64,000 bases of DNA from Pseudonocardia terrae (GTDB lineage Bacteria; Actinomycetota; Actinomycetes; Mycobacteriales; Pseudonocardiaceae): contig NZ_JAJTTE010000005.1 of NCBI RefSeq assembly GCF_021343995.1, positions 62,001-126,000 of the forward strand, given 5' to 3'. Below are positions 33,724 to 42,290 of the stretch, piece by piece. The number at the start of each line of letters is the position of its first letter. Position 1 is the stretch's first letter. Position numbers and translations under genes: made by a program. The notes under the pieces were generated by a model, which was not told the DNA's origin, searched no databases, and worked only from the letters and a program-made list of their open reading frames with translations.

Positions 33724-35175
33724 GTGGAAGCGACCCTCGACCGGCCCGCCTTGTTCGTCGGGGGCGACTGGCGCACCCCGGCGGATGCCGAGGTCACCCA
33801 GGTCCTCGAGGCCGCCACCGGGAAGCCGCTCGGGACCGCCGCCCTGGCCGCGTCGGCCGACGTCGACGCCGGCGTGGCGGCCGCACGCGAGGCCCTGCGC
33901 GGTCCGTGGGGCCGGACGACGGGTGCCGAGCGGGCCGAGGTGATGCGCCGATTCGCCGCGGCGCTCAAGGCCCGGGGCCGCGACACCGCTCAGCTGGTCA
34001 GCCGCGAGAACGGCATGCCGCGGGCGCTGTCGGTGGGCGCCAACGGGTTCGCCCCGGCGATCATGGTTGACTACTACGCCGGGCTGGCCGCGGGGCTGGA
34101 CGCCGAGGACGTGCGCCACGGTCCCCTAGCGCGCACCCGCGTCCGCCGCGGGCCCGTCGGCGTCGTCGCGGCGATCACCCCCTGGAACTACCCGCAGGCC
34201 CTCGCCGCGATGAAGCTCGCGCCGGCGCTGGCCGCGGGCTGCACGGTCGTGCTCAAGCCGTCGCCGGAGACCGCGCTCGACGCCCACGCCTTCGCGGACG
34301 CGGCCCTGGAGGCCGGGCTGCCGCCGGGAGTGCTGAACGTGATCCCGGGCGGCCGCGAGGCCGGGGCGTACCTGGTGGAACACCCGGGCGTGGACAAGGT
34401 GGCGTTCACCGGGTCCACGGCGGCCGGGCGCGCGATCGGGGAGGTCTGCGGGCGGCTGCTGCGCCCGGTCACCCTGGAGCTCGGCGGGAAGTCCGCGGCC
34501 CTCGTCGCCGAGGACGCCGACCTGGACGTCTTCCTCGCGGCCCTGCCCGAGGTGTCGTTGGCCAACAACGGCCAGACCTGTCACGCGAGCACCCGGATCC
34601 TGGCGCCGCGCTCGCGCTACGCCGAGATCGTGGACGCGGTGACGGACACCGTGAAGGCGCTGCGCGTCGGTGACCCGCTGGAGAAGACCACCCAGATCGG
34701 GCCGCTGGTCAGCGCGGCCCAGCGCGAGCGGGTGCTCGCCCATGTCGACGCCGGTCGTCGGAGCGGAGCGCGCCTGACGGCCGGCGGATCCATCCCCGCC
34801 GACCTGCCCGAGGGCTGGTTCGTGGAGCCCACCGTGTTCGCGGACGTCGAGAACACCAGCCCGATCGCGCGCGAGGAGATCTTCGGGCCCGTCCTGGTCG
34901 TGACGCCCTACTCGGACGAGGACGAGGCCGTCGCGCTGGCCAACGACTCCGAGTACGGCCTCGGCGGCACCGTCTGGACCACCGACCAGGAGCGCGGCGA
35001 GGCCCTGGCCGCGCGGATCGAGACCGGCACGGTCGGCGTCAACCACTACGCGCTGGACGTCCTGGGCCCGTTCGGCGGGGTCAAGGCCAGCGGGCTGGGG
35101 CGTGAGCTCGGACCCGAGGGCCTCACCCCGTACGTCGCGCTGAAATCCGTCTACCTGCCCCCGGAGGCCCGATGA
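33724..35175 (+). CDS. NAD(P)-dependent aldehyde dehydrogenase
   Basis: The GTG at 33724 gives 483 residues. 'FTGSTAAGRAIG' (cofactor), 'LELGGKSAALVAEDAD' (general base) and nucleophile C286 in 'NNGQTCHAST' are intact, and 'GPFGGVKASGLGRELG' closes the fold. It leads an operon in which each gene overlaps the next by 4 bp or less: ALDH, enoyl-CoA hydratase, thiolase-like protein, DUF35 protein. The operon has no acyl-CoA synthetase of its own. Confidence 0.9.
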   Translation: MEATLDRPALFVGGDWRTPADAEVTQVLEAATGKPLGTAALAASADVDAGVAAAREALRGPWGRTTGAERAEVMRRFAAALKARGRDTAQLVSRENGMPRALSVGANGFAPAIMVDYYAGLAAGLDAEDVRHGPLARTRVRRGPVGVVAAITPWNYPQALAAMKLAPALAAGCTVVLKPSPETALDAHAFADAALEAGLPPGVLNVIPGGREAGAYLVEHPGVDKVAFTGSTAAGRAIGEVCGRLLRPVTLELGGKSAALVAEDADLDVFLAALPEVSLANNGQTCHASTRILAPRSRYAEIVDAVTDTVKALRVGDPLEKTTQIGPLVSAAQRERVLAHVDAGRRSGARLTAGGSIPADLPEGWFVEPTVFADVENTSPIAREEIFGPVLVVTPYSDEDEAVALANDSEYGLGGTVWTTDQERGEALAARIETGTVGVNHYALDVLGPFGGVKASGLGRELGPEGLTPYVALKSVYLPPEAR

Positions 35176-35975
35176 CCAGCCCGGACACGACCACCGAGCC
35201 CGCCGCGCTCTTCGAGCGCAGGGGCCACGTCGGCGTCGTCACACTGAACCGGCCCAAGGCCATGAACGCGGTGAACGCCGCGCTGTCGATCGCCGCGGGC
35301 GCCGCGCTCGAGCAGGCGCAGCAGGACCCCGAGGTGCGCGTCGTGGTGATCACCGGCGCGGGCCGCGGGTTCTGCGCGGGCGCGGACCTCAAGGAGCTGG
35401 CCAGAGGCAACCGGATCGACGACCGCGAGCACCCCGAGTGGGGCTTCGGCGGCATCGTCCAGCACTGGATCGGCAAGCCCACGATCGCGGCAGTGAACGG
35501 CTACGCGATGGGCGGCGGCACGGAGATCATGCTGTCCTGCGACCTGGCGGTGATCGACGAGACGGCCTCGCTCGGGCTGCCGGAGGTCAAGCGCGGGCTC
35601 TTCGCCGCCGCCGGTGGCGTCATCCGGCTGCAGCGCCAGATCCCGCTGAAGATCGCACTCGAGACGATCCTGACCGGCGAGCCGATGTCGGCCGCTCGCG
35701 CCTACGAGCTGGGCCTGGTCAACCGGATCGCGCCGCAGGGCACGGCCGTCGACGTCGCGCTGGAGCTGGCGGAGGTCGTCGCGGCCAACGCCCCGCTCTC
35801 GGTGCAGCAGAGCAAGCGGGTGGTGCACGAGACCTGGTCGGCCGGCTCGGACTGGGGCCCGGAGACCTGGGCCATCAACCGGGACGCGGTGAAGGTCGTG
35901 TTCACCAGCCGGGACGCCAAGGAGGGCCCCACGGCCTTCGCGGAGAAGCGCGATCCGGTCTGGGAGGGCCGCTGA
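35172..35975 (+). CDS. Enoyl-CoA hydratase
   Basis: 267 residues, overlapping the ALDH gene by ATGA. The oxyanion loops are 'GAGRGFCAGADLKEL' and 'VNGYAMGGGTEIMLSCDLAV'. The second region, 'LGLPEVKRGLFAAAGG', has the Pro-Glu pair expected of an active hydratase, unlike the crotonase at 18693. It adds water to a 2-enoyl-CoA, making the beta-hydroxyacyl-CoA that the next two gene products may cleave. Confidence 0.9.
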   Translation: MTSPDTTTEPAALFERRGHVGVVTLNRPKAMNAVNAALSIAAGAALEQAQQDPEVRVVVITGAGRGFCAGADLKELARGNRIDDREHPEWGFGGIVQHWIGKPTIAAVNGYAMGGGTEIMLSCDLAVIDETASLGLPEVKRGLFAAAGGVIRLQRQIPLKIALETILTGEPMSAARAYELGLVNRIAPQGTAVDVALELAEVVAANAPLSVQQSKRVVHETWSAGSDWGPETWAINRDAVKVVFTSRDAKEGPTAFAEKRDPVWEGR

Positions 35976-37159
35976 TGACGGGAGCCGCGATCGCCGGTCT
36001 CGGGCTGACCGAGATGGGCAAGGTGTACGGGCGGTCCTCGACCTCGCTCGCCGCCGAGGCGGTCCGGCTCGCCGTCGCGGACGCGGGGCTGGGCCTGAGC
36101 GACCTCGACGGGCTGCTCGTCAGCGCCGGCGTGAAGCAGGACGTCAACGTCAACCTCGCCGCCGTGCTCGGCCTGCACGACCTCGTGGTGCTCAACCAGG
36201 TCAACGCCTACGGGGCCACCGCGGGGGTCATGGTGGCGCAGGCCGCGCAGGCGATCGCCGCGGGTGCCGCGACCACCGTGGCCTGCGTGTTCGCCGACAC
36301 CCCGCTGAAGCCGAAGCAGTCGGCCGGCGCGGCCTGGGGCTCCGGGGCGAAGCGGCCCGGGGCTGCGAAGGGCCTGCGCGGCATGGCCGGTTGGTCGGTG
36401 AACTCCGGCGCGACCAACCCGAACATCCTCTACGCGCTCTGCGCCCGGCGGCACATGGAGCGCTACGGCACCACCTCCGCGCAGCTCGCCGAGATCGCCG
36501 TCGCCCAGCGGGCGTGGGCGGTGCACAACCCGCTCGCCCAGATGCGCGAGCCGCTCACGGTGGCCGACCACCAGGCGTCGCGCTGGATCGCCGATCCCCT
36601 GCACCTGCTGGACTGCTGCCTGGTCAGCAACGGAGCGGTCGCGGTCGTGGTGACCGCGGCGGACCGCGCGGCGTCGCTGGCGAAGCCGCCGGTCCACGTG
36701 TGGGGGTACGGCCAGGCGCACGCCCCCCGCCGCATGCACGCCGGGTCGGACTGGGGGCTGGTCACTCCCGCGGGGAGGTCCGGCCCGGCGGCCATGCGCA
36801 TGGCCGGCATCGGGGTCGACGACGTCGACGTCGCCGAGCTCTACGACTGCTACACCTACACGGTCCTGGTCACGTTGGAGGACTACGGCTTCTGCGCCAA
36901 GGGCGAGGGCGGGGCGTTCGTGTCCGACGGCCGGCTCGCGCCGGGCGGGAAGCTGGCCTGCAACACCGGCGGCGGGCAGCTGTCGTCGTACTACATGTGG
37001 GGCTTCACGCCGCTGTCCGAGGCCGTGATCCAGGCCCGCGGCGACGGGGGAGCCCGCCAGGCGCCGCGCAACGACGTCGTCCTGGTCAGCGGCAACGGCG
37101 GGATCCTCGAGCACCACTCCACGCTGGTGCTGAGTCCACACGAGAGGAAGGCGTCGTGA
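35975..37159 (+). CDS. Thiolase-fold lipid-transfer protein (SCP-x/Ltp2-like)
   Basis: 394 residues; its ATG shares the A of the hydratase TGA. The N-terminus 'AAIAGLGLTEMGKVYGRSS', the central 'LLDCCLVSNGAVAVVVT' and the C-terminal 'NTGGGQLSSYYMWGFTPLSEAV' mark the non-decarboxylating thiolase branch that contains Ltp2. 'VAELYDCYTYTVLVTL' contains the YDxxT region around the catalytic Tyr of Ltp2-type retro-aldolases. With the following DUF35 protein it probably cleaves a beta-hydroxyacyl-CoA (inference from Ltp2/DUF35 pairs). Confidence 0.87.
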   Translation: MTGAAIAGLGLTEMGKVYGRSSTSLAAEAVRLAVADAGLGLSDLDGLLVSAGVKQDVNVNLAAVLGLHDLVVLNQVNAYGATAGVMVAQAAQAIAAGAATTVACVFADTPLKPKQSAGAAWGSGAKRPGAAKGLRGMAGWSVNSGATNPNILYALCARRHMERYGTTSAQLAEIAVAQRAWAVHNPLAQMREPLTVADHQASRWIADPLHLLDCCLVSNGAVAVVVTAADRAASLAKPPVHVWGYGQAHAPRRMHAGSDWGLVTPAGRSGPAAMRMAGIGVDDVDVAELYDCYTYTVLVTLEDYGFCAKGEGGAFVSDGRLAPGGKLACNTGGGQLSSYYMWGFTPLSEAVIQARGDGGARQAPRNDVVLVSGNGGILEHHSTLVLSPHERKAS

Positions 37160-37569
37160 ACGGCAGCTTCCCCCTGGTCGAGGGGGACGAGCCGAGTGCG
37201 GCCTTCTACGACGCGGCGGCCCGTGGCGAGCTGCTGATGCAGCGCGGCCCGTCCGGCACCGTGCTGCCGCCCGAGGCACGCACCGACCCCGACAGCGGCT
37301 CGGCCGACCTGGAGCCCGTCGTCGTGTCGGGGGAGGGCACCCTGGTCAGCTGGGTCGTGGTGCACCAGGCGCCGCTGCCGGCGCTCGCGGACGCCGTGCC
37401 CTACGTCAGCGCCGTCGTCGAGCTGGCGGAGGGGCCGTGGTTGATGGTCCGGCTGCTCGCCGACGACCCGGCCGCGCTGCGTGCCGGCGCGCAGGTCCGG
37501 GTGCGTTTCGTCCCGTCGGGCTCCGAGGAGGAGCCGGGCGAGCTCCTGCCCGTGTTCGAGCCGGTCTGA
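37156..37569 (+). CDS. DUF35 OB-fold protein lacking zinc-ribbon cysteines
   Basis: 137 residues with GTG 37156 overlapping the thiolase stop. The OB-fold part ('GEGTLVSWVVVHQAPLPAL' ... 'VRVRFVPSG') is conserved. The N-terminal rubredoxin-like zinc ribbon, usually QRCxxC...CPxCGS, reads 'MQRGPSGTVLPPEARTDPDSGS', so all four Cys are replaced. The gene pairs with the Ltp2-like thiolase. The protein may still dock to it, but zinc binding is excluded by sequence. The DUF35 at 51596 keeps its cysteines. Confidence 0.82.
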   Translation: MNGSFPLVEGDEPSAAFYDAAARGELLMQRGPSGTVLPPEARTDPDSGSADLEPVVVSGEGTLVSWVVVHQAPLPALADAVPYVSAVVELAEGPWLMVRLLADDPAALRAGAQVRVRFVPSGSEEEPGELLPVFEPV

Positions 37570-37610
37570 GCCGTGCCGACCGGTACGCTGACGGTCCGAA
37601 CGGCGGGGGG

Positions 37611-38222
37611 ATGAACGTGGGACGAGGACGGGGGCCCTTCGCGGGCGGCCCGGAGCAGGCGCGGCGCCGGCTGGTCGCCGCGGCGGAGGAGTGCTTCCTC
37701 GCCTACGGCGTGCAGCGCACCACGATGGACGACATCGCCAAGCGCGCCGGCGTCTCGCGGCCCACCGTCTACCGGTACTTCGCCGACCGCGACGCGCTGA
37801 TCGTCGAGGTCGTGTCCCGGCGCTCGCGGGCCTTCAGCGGGCATGCACGCGAGTTCATCGACAGCCGCACGACCTTCGCCGACAAGCTGGTCGACGGGCT
37901 GGCGTTCCTCATCGAAGGCGGCCGCAAGGACCCGATCCTGAGGGCCCTGCTGCGGCCGGAGAACCTCGGCGCGGCCAGTGGGATCCTCACCTCGAGCAAC
38001 GTGGCGGAGAACCTCACCTACGAGATCTGGGAGCCCATCCTGTCGGCCGCCCAGGCCGCGGGGGAGATGCGCCCGGAGGTCGACCTCCACGAGCTCTGCG
38101 CGCTGATGGCCGACCTCGAGCTGATGATGGTCAGCCGCGAGGACCTGTTCGACCCCGACGGGCCCACGGCCCGCGACCTCATCGGGGACTTCCTGCTTCC
38201 GGCGCTCGCGCCCGCGGGCTGA
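37611..38222 (+). CDS. TetR-family transcriptional regulator
   Basis: 203 residues from ATG 37611 behind a G-run. The N-terminal HTH reads 'TTMDDIAKRAGVSRPTVYRYFADRDALI', and the remaining ~140 residues form the ligand domain. An inverted repeat GACCG-N9-CGGTC at 37578-37596, just before the start, may be its own operator. It converges on a second TetR gene that shares similar HTH and ligand-domain residues ('RRFIDTRSTI' versus 'REFIDSRTTF'), so the two are paralogues. It is a candidate regulator of the ALDH-thiolase operon immediately upstream. Confidence 0.88.
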   Translation: MNVGRGRGPFAGGPEQARRRLVAAAEECFLAYGVQRTTMDDIAKRAGVSRPTVYRYFADRDALIVEVVSRRSRAFSGHAREFIDSRTTFADKLVDGLAFLIEGGRKDPILRALLRPENLGAASGILTSSNVAENLTYEIWEPILSAAQAAGEMRPEVDLHELCALMADLELMMVSREDLFDPDGPTARDLIGDFLLPALAPAG

Positions 38223-38238
38223 TCCCGCGGGCGCGAGC
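38204..38238. terminator. Perfect hairpin between convergent TetR genes
   Basis: A 15-bp perfect stem (38204-38218 with 38224-38238) with a 5-nt loop that contains the first TetR gene's stop codon. The left arm is coding sequence. It is probably a bidirectional terminator. Confidence 0.75.
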
Positions 38239-38242
38239 CTGC

Positions 38243-38893
38243 TCAGCTCGCCCGGACCGCGCCGCGGTCGTACTCCACGGCCTGGTGCAGCGCGGGCACC
38301 ACGAACCGCTCCATGAGCCGCCGGTGGGAGGGGTCCTCCGCGCCGAGTCGCCCGATGCGGCCCACCAGGATCAGCTCGACGAAGGTCAGCCAGGCGCAGA
38401 AGCGGTCGACGTCGAGGTCGGCACGGACCTCTCCGGACTCTTGCGCCTCCCGCAGGATCGGGCTCCAGAGCTCGGCGGTGAGGTCCGTGGCCAGCTTCGG
38501 CGTGTCGCTGACCCGGTTCGCGACCTCGAGGAACTCGAGGCTGACCAGCTGCAGGACCATGGGGTCCCGCCGCCCGCTGTCCACCAGGAAGATCATCCCG
38601 TCGACGAGCTTCGCGTCGATCGTGGACCGGGTGTCGATGAACCGCCGGGCCCGGTCCAGCAGGTCCCGGGCCCGAGCGAGCAGGACGCCGGTGATCAGGT
38701 CGTCCCGGGTCGCGTAGTGCCGGTAGACGGTGGGGCGGGAGACGCCGGCCTCGCGCGCGACGTCGTCCATCGTCGTCTTCGTGATGCCGAGGCGGAGGTA
38801 GCAGGACTCCGCGGCGAGCAGGATCGCCGTGGCCGGGTCGGTCACCCGGGCACGTGGCGCCCGCTTCCGTCCTCCTTCGGAGCCCTTGGTCAT
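38243..38893 (-). CDS. TetR-family transcriptional regulator
   Basis: 216 residues from ATG 38893. A basic N-terminus (KGSEGGRKRAPRAR) precedes the HTH 'TTMDDVAREAGVSRPTVYRHYATRDDLI'. The rest is an all-helical ligand domain related to the convergent TetR at 37611. A short palindrome, CTGTC-TGT-GACAG, at 38946-38958 lies 53 bp upstream and may be autoregulatory. It sits just downstream of korAB on the same strand. Confidence 0.88.
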   Translation of the reverse strand: MTKGSEGGRKRAPRARVTDPATAILLAAESCYLRLGITKTTMDDVAREAGVSRPTVYRHYATRDDLITGVLLARARDLLDRARRFIDTRSTIDAKLVDGMIFLVDSGRRDPMVLQLVSLEFLEVANRVSDTPKLATDLTAELWSPILREAQESGEVRADLDVDRFCAWLTFVELILVGRIGRLGAEDPSHRRLMERFVVPALHQAVEYDRGAVRAS

Positions 38894-38945
38894 CGCCTTC
38901 CCCCTCCGTGCGCCCGTCGACGCTACCGGACCGGGTCCGCCGGAC

Positions 38946-38958
38946 CTGTCTGTGACAG
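38946..38958 (-). promoter_or_regulatory. Short palindrome upstream of a TetR gene
   Basis: CTGTC-TGT-GACAG is a perfect inverted repeat in the 73-bp gap between korB and the TetR gene. It shares TGTC/GACA half-sites with motif B, but in a different arrangement. Confidence 0.35.
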
Positions 38959-38966
38959 TCCCCATA

Positions 38967-40028
38967 TCAGGCGATGGTCCAGGTGTCGCGGCCGTGGAGC
39001 AGGGCCTGCAGGTCCGCGTTCGGATCGGCGTCCTTGGCCTGTTGGACCTGGGCGCGGGCGGCGTCGTCGTAGGTGGGGCGGTCGACGTCGCGGAAGACGC
39101 CGGTGACGGTGTGGTCGAGGTCCTGGTCGGACAGCCGGGACAGGGCGAAGGCCAGTTCGAGGTTGGTGGCGTCGTGGGTGACGATGTCGGCGGGGTCGAA
39201 GCTCGCGCCGTCGACGACCTCGAGCCCGAAGCCACGCTGGACGACGGCGTACTGGCCGAGTCCGTCCTCGCCGGCCGGGCCGAAGCGGATCGGCTCGCCG
39301 TGGCGAATTGGGATGAGCCGTTGGTCCTTGGTCTCGGGCTTGCGGAGCAGGTCGAAGGAGCCGTCGTTGAAGATCGGGCAGTCCTGGAAGATCTCGACCA
39401 GCGCCGAGCCGCGGTGTGCGGCGGCGGCGCCGAGGATCTCGGTGAGGCCCTTGCGGTCGGAGTCCAGCGCCCGCCCGACGAACGACGCTTCGGCGCCGAG
39501 GGCCAGCGAGATCGGGTTGAAGGGGTGGTCGAGCGAGCCCATGGGGGTGGACTTGGTGACCTTCCCGACCTCGGATGTCGGGCTGTACTGGCCCTTGGTC
39601 AGCCCGTAGATCCGGTTGTTGAACAGCAGGATCTTGAGGTTGACGTTGCGGCGCAGGGCGTGGATGAGGTGGTTGCCGCCGATGGACAGCGCGTCGCCGT
39701 CGCCGGTGACGACCCAGACCGACAGGTCGGGGCGGGAGACGGCCAGGCCGGTGGCGATGGTCGGGGCGCGGCCGTGGATGGAGTGCATCCCATAGGTGTT
39801 CAGGTAGTACGGGAAACGGGAGCTGCAGCCGATGCCGGAGACGAACATGGTGTTCTCGCGCTTGATGCCCAGGGTGGGGAGGAACTGGCGCACGGCGGCG
39901 AGGACGGCGTAGTCGCCGCAGCCGGGGCACCAGCGGACCTCCTGGTCGGAGGTGTAGTCCTTGGCGGTCTGCTTCGCGTCCGTCGTCGGGACCAGGGCGA
40001 GACCCGGCATTCCGAGGTCGGTGGTCAT
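38967..40028 (-). CDS. korB: 2-oxoacid:ferredoxin oxidoreductase, beta subunit
   Basis: 353 residues. It binds thiamine diphosphate: 'RWCPGCGDYAVLAAV' and 'VVTGDGDALSIGGNHLIHALRRNVNLKILLFNNRIYGLTKGQ' give the GDG...NN metal/TPP motif. The length and sequence match the KorB of mycobacterial 2-oxoglutarate:ferredoxin oxidoreductase, an oxygen-tolerant enzyme that lets the TCA cycle run during fatty-acid use. It overlaps korA by 4 bp. Confidence 0.9.
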   Translation of the reverse strand: MTTDLGMPGLALVPTTDAKQTAKDYTSDQEVRWCPGCGDYAVLAAVRQFLPTLGIKRENTMFVSGIGCSSRFPYYLNTYGMHSIHGRAPTIATGLAVSRPDLSVWVVTGDGDALSIGGNHLIHALRRNVNLKILLFNNRIYGLTKGQYSPTSEVGKVTKSTPMGSLDHPFNPISLALGAEASFVGRALDSDRKGLTEILGAAAAHRGSALVEIFQDCPIFNDGSFDLLRKPETKDQRLIPIRHGEPIRFGPAGEDGLGQYAVVQRGFGLEVVDGASFDPADIVTHDATNLELAFALSRLSDQDLDHTVTGVFRDVDRPTYDDAARAQVQQAKDADPNADLQALLHGRDTWTIA

Positions 40029-41941
40029 GCGTGGGCCTCCTGCCGCGCGGTGTCCGCCTGTTCAGGGCTGCTGAGGAAGTCGGGGTCGACGTACTCGAGG
40101 AACACGTCCTGCAGCTCCTCGGCCTTGAACGGCAGCCCGGACACCTTCGTGTAGGACTTCGCGTCGACCAGGTAGCGGCCGCGCAGCAGCAGGGCGAGCT
40201 GGCCGAGGTTCATCTCCGGCACCAGCACGGTCCGGTAACGGCTCAGGATCACGCCGAGGTTGGCGGGCATGGGATTGAGGTGGCGCAGGTGTGCCGTCGC
40301 GACGGCGTGCCCGAGCGCGCGGACGCGGCGGGCGCCGGCCTCGATCGGGCCGTAGGTGGAGCCCCAGCCGATCACGAGCAGTTCGGCGTTGCCGTCGGGG
40401 TCGTGGACCTCGACGTCGGGTACGTCGATCCCGTCGATCTTGGCCTGGCGGAGCCGGACCATCCGGTCGTGGTTGTCCGGGTCGTAGGAGATCGAGCCGC
40501 GCCCGTCGGCCTTCTCCAACCCGCCGACCCGGTGCTCCAGCCCCGGGGTGCCCGGGATGGCCCACGGGCGGGCCAGGGTCTCGGTGTCGCGCAGGTAGGG
40601 CCAGAACTCCCCGGAGCCGTCCGGGGCGTTGGGCTCGGTGGCGAACTGCGGGTCGACCGACTCCAGGGTGGAGGCGTCGGGCACCTTCCACGGCTCGGAG
40701 CCGTTGGCCAGGGCGCCGTCGGACAGCACGATCACCGGGGTCCGGTACTGCACGGCGATCGCGGCGGCCTCGACCGCGGCGTGGAAACAGTCCCCGGGCG
40801 AGCGAGGGGCGATGATCGGCAGCGGGGCCTCGCCGTTGCGCCCGAACATCGCCTGCAGCAGGTCGGCCTGCTCGGTCTTCGTGGGAAGGCCGGTGGACGG
40901 GCCGCCGCGCTGCACGTCGATCACCAGCAGCGGCAGCTCCAACGCCACCGCGAGCCCGATGGTCTCGGACTTCAGCGCGATCCCCGGACCACTGGTCGTG
41001 GTGACGCCCAGACTGCCACCGAACGACGCGCCGAGGGCGGCGCCGACGCCGGCGATCTCGTCCTCGGCCTGGAAGGTGGTCACGCCGAAGGCCTTGTGGC
41101 GGGAGAGCTCGTGCAGGATGTCCGAGGCCGGGGTGATCGGGTACGTGCCCAGGAACACGGGCAGCCCGGTCGTCCGGCCCGCGGCCACGATTCCGTAGGC
41201 CATCGCCGTGTTGCCCGTGATCTGCCGGTAGGTCCCCGGCGCGAGCCGGGCGGGCGCCACCTCGTACGTGACCGCGAACGCCTCGGTCGTCTCCCCGTAG
41301 GCGTGCCCGGCCCGGAAGGCCAGGATGTTCGCCTCGGCGATGTCGGGTTTCTTCGCGAACTTCTCCCGCAGGAACCGCTCGGTCCCCTCGTGCGGGCGGT
41401 GGTACATCCACGACAACAAGCCCAGGGCGAACATGTTCTTCGCCCGCTCGGCGTCCTTCTTGCTCAGCCCGGTCTCCTCCAGCGCACCCCGGGTGAGGGT
41501 GGCCATCGCGACGGGATGGACCTGGTAGTCCTCGAGCGAGTCGTCCTCCAGCGGGTTCCCGGAGTAGCCGACCTTCGTGAGGTTGCGTCTGGTGAACTCG
41601 TCGGTGTTGACGATCAGCACCCCGCCGTGGGGCAGGTCGCCGATGTTCGCCTTGAGCGCGGCCGGGTTCATCGCCACCAGCACGTCCGGCCGGTCACCCG
41701 GGGTCAGGATGTCGTAGTTGGCGAAGTGCAGCTGGAACGACGACACGCCCGGGAGGGTGCCGGCAGGGGCGCGGATCTCGGCCGGGTAGTTCGGCAGCGT
41801 CGACAGGTCGTTGCCGAAGGTCGCGGTCTCCGAGGTGAACCGGTCCCCCGTGAGCTGCATCCCGTCGCCGGAGTCACCCGCGAACCGGATCACCACCCGG
41901 TCCTTGGCGCGGACCTCGGGGCCCGCCTGGTTCGTCGTCAC
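40025..41941 (-). CDS. korA: 2-oxoacid:ferredoxin oxidoreductase, alpha (gamma-alpha fused) subunit
   Basis: The GTG at 41941, behind GAGGAGGA, gives 638 residues. Residues ~15-200 form the gamma domain ('VVIRFAGDSGDGMQLTGDRF'). The pyrimidine-binding alpha domain follows ('FLGTYPITPASDILHELS', 'GVGAALGASFGGSLGVTTTSGPG', 'DVQRGGPSTGLPTKTEQ'). With KorB it oxidatively decarboxylates a 2-oxoacid, probably 2-oxoglutarate, reducing ferredoxin. A motif A site about 100 bp upstream on the same strand suggests co-control with the catabolic genes. Confidence 0.9.
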   Translation of the reverse strand: MTTNQAGPEVRAKDRVVIRFAGDSGDGMQLTGDRFTSETATFGNDLSTLPNYPAEIRAPAGTLPGVSSFQLHFANYDILTPGDRPDVLVAMNPAALKANIGDLPHGGVLIVNTDEFTRRNLTKVGYSGNPLEDDSLEDYQVHPVAMATLTRGALEETGLSKKDAERAKNMFALGLLSWMYHRPHEGTERFLREKFAKKPDIAEANILAFRAGHAYGETTEAFAVTYEVAPARLAPGTYRQITGNTAMAYGIVAAGRTTGLPVFLGTYPITPASDILHELSRHKAFGVTTFQAEDEIAGVGAALGASFGGSLGVTTTSGPGIALKSETIGLAVALELPLLVIDVQRGGPSTGLPTKTEQADLLQAMFGRNGEAPLPIIAPRSPGDCFHAAVEAAAIAVQYRTPVIVLSDGALANGSEPWKVPDASTLESVDPQFATEPNAPDGSGEFWPYLRDTETLARPWAIPGTPGLEHRVGGLEKADGRGSISYDPDNHDRMVRLRQAKIDGIDVPDVEVHDPDGNAELLVIGWGSTYGPIEAGARRVRALGHAVATAHLRHLNPMPANLGVILSRYRTVLVPEMNLGQLALLLRGRYLVDAKSYTKVSGLPFKAEELQDVFLEYVDPDFLSSPEQADTARQEAHA

Positions 41942-42040
41942 GTTCGTCCTCCTCGGCGGCGACCGCCGGTGGGGTGATGAGGGGCCGGAGGTCGCGACGC
42001 GGTGTGACACGCACGGGGCCGATTGCCGCCGCGGACTCCA

Positions 42041-42057
42041 ACCTAGTACCGTTAGAA
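42041..42057 (-). promoter_or_regulatory. Motif A site 4, korA promoter
   Basis: ACCTA GTACCGT TAGAA. On the minus strand it ends in TAGGTT, the same -10-like box as sites 1 and 3, 100 bp before korA. It overlaps the motif B palindrome by 3 bp. Confidence 0.6.
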
Positions 42058-42078
42058 ACAGATTACGTCATCTGTATC
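42055..42078 (+). promoter_or_regulatory. Motif B site overlapping motif A (GAAACA-N12-TGTATC)
   Basis: A 24-bp palindrome: ACAGAT...ATCTGT is perfect around TACGTC, and the outer GAA/ATC bases are imperfect. It lies between korA and the CoA-transferase gene and could serve both directions. Confidence 0.55.
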
Positions 42079-42090
42079 AACGATGAGAGG

Positions 42091-42231
42091 ATGGCCGTGG
42101 TCACTCTGTATCGCTCGCTCGTCCGGCTGATCGGCCGGCCGACCCCACCGGCCACCGGCCGCGTGTGGCCCGGCTGTGGGCACGGTCCGCAGCGCCGCCG
42201 CAGACGGGCGGCCCGGCACGCGCTCCGCTGA
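42091..42231 (+). CDS. Possible 46-aa small basic protein
   Basis: ATG 42091, next to GAGAGG, opens a 46-residue frame directly after the motif B site: 'MAVVTLYRSLVRLIGRPTPP', then an Arg/Gly/His-rich tail. It ends 60 bp before the CoA-transferase start in the 349-bp gap. The ribosome site is too close to the ATG to be convincing. It may be a leader peptide or chance. Confidence 0.3.
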   Translation: MAVVTLYRSLVRLIGRPTPPATGRVWPGCGHGPQRRRRRAARHALR

Positions 42232-42290
42232 GACGCGCTCGCTCCCATGACAGCACACGGCGGCGGCCCCGCCGGGACCGGAAGGGTGCC

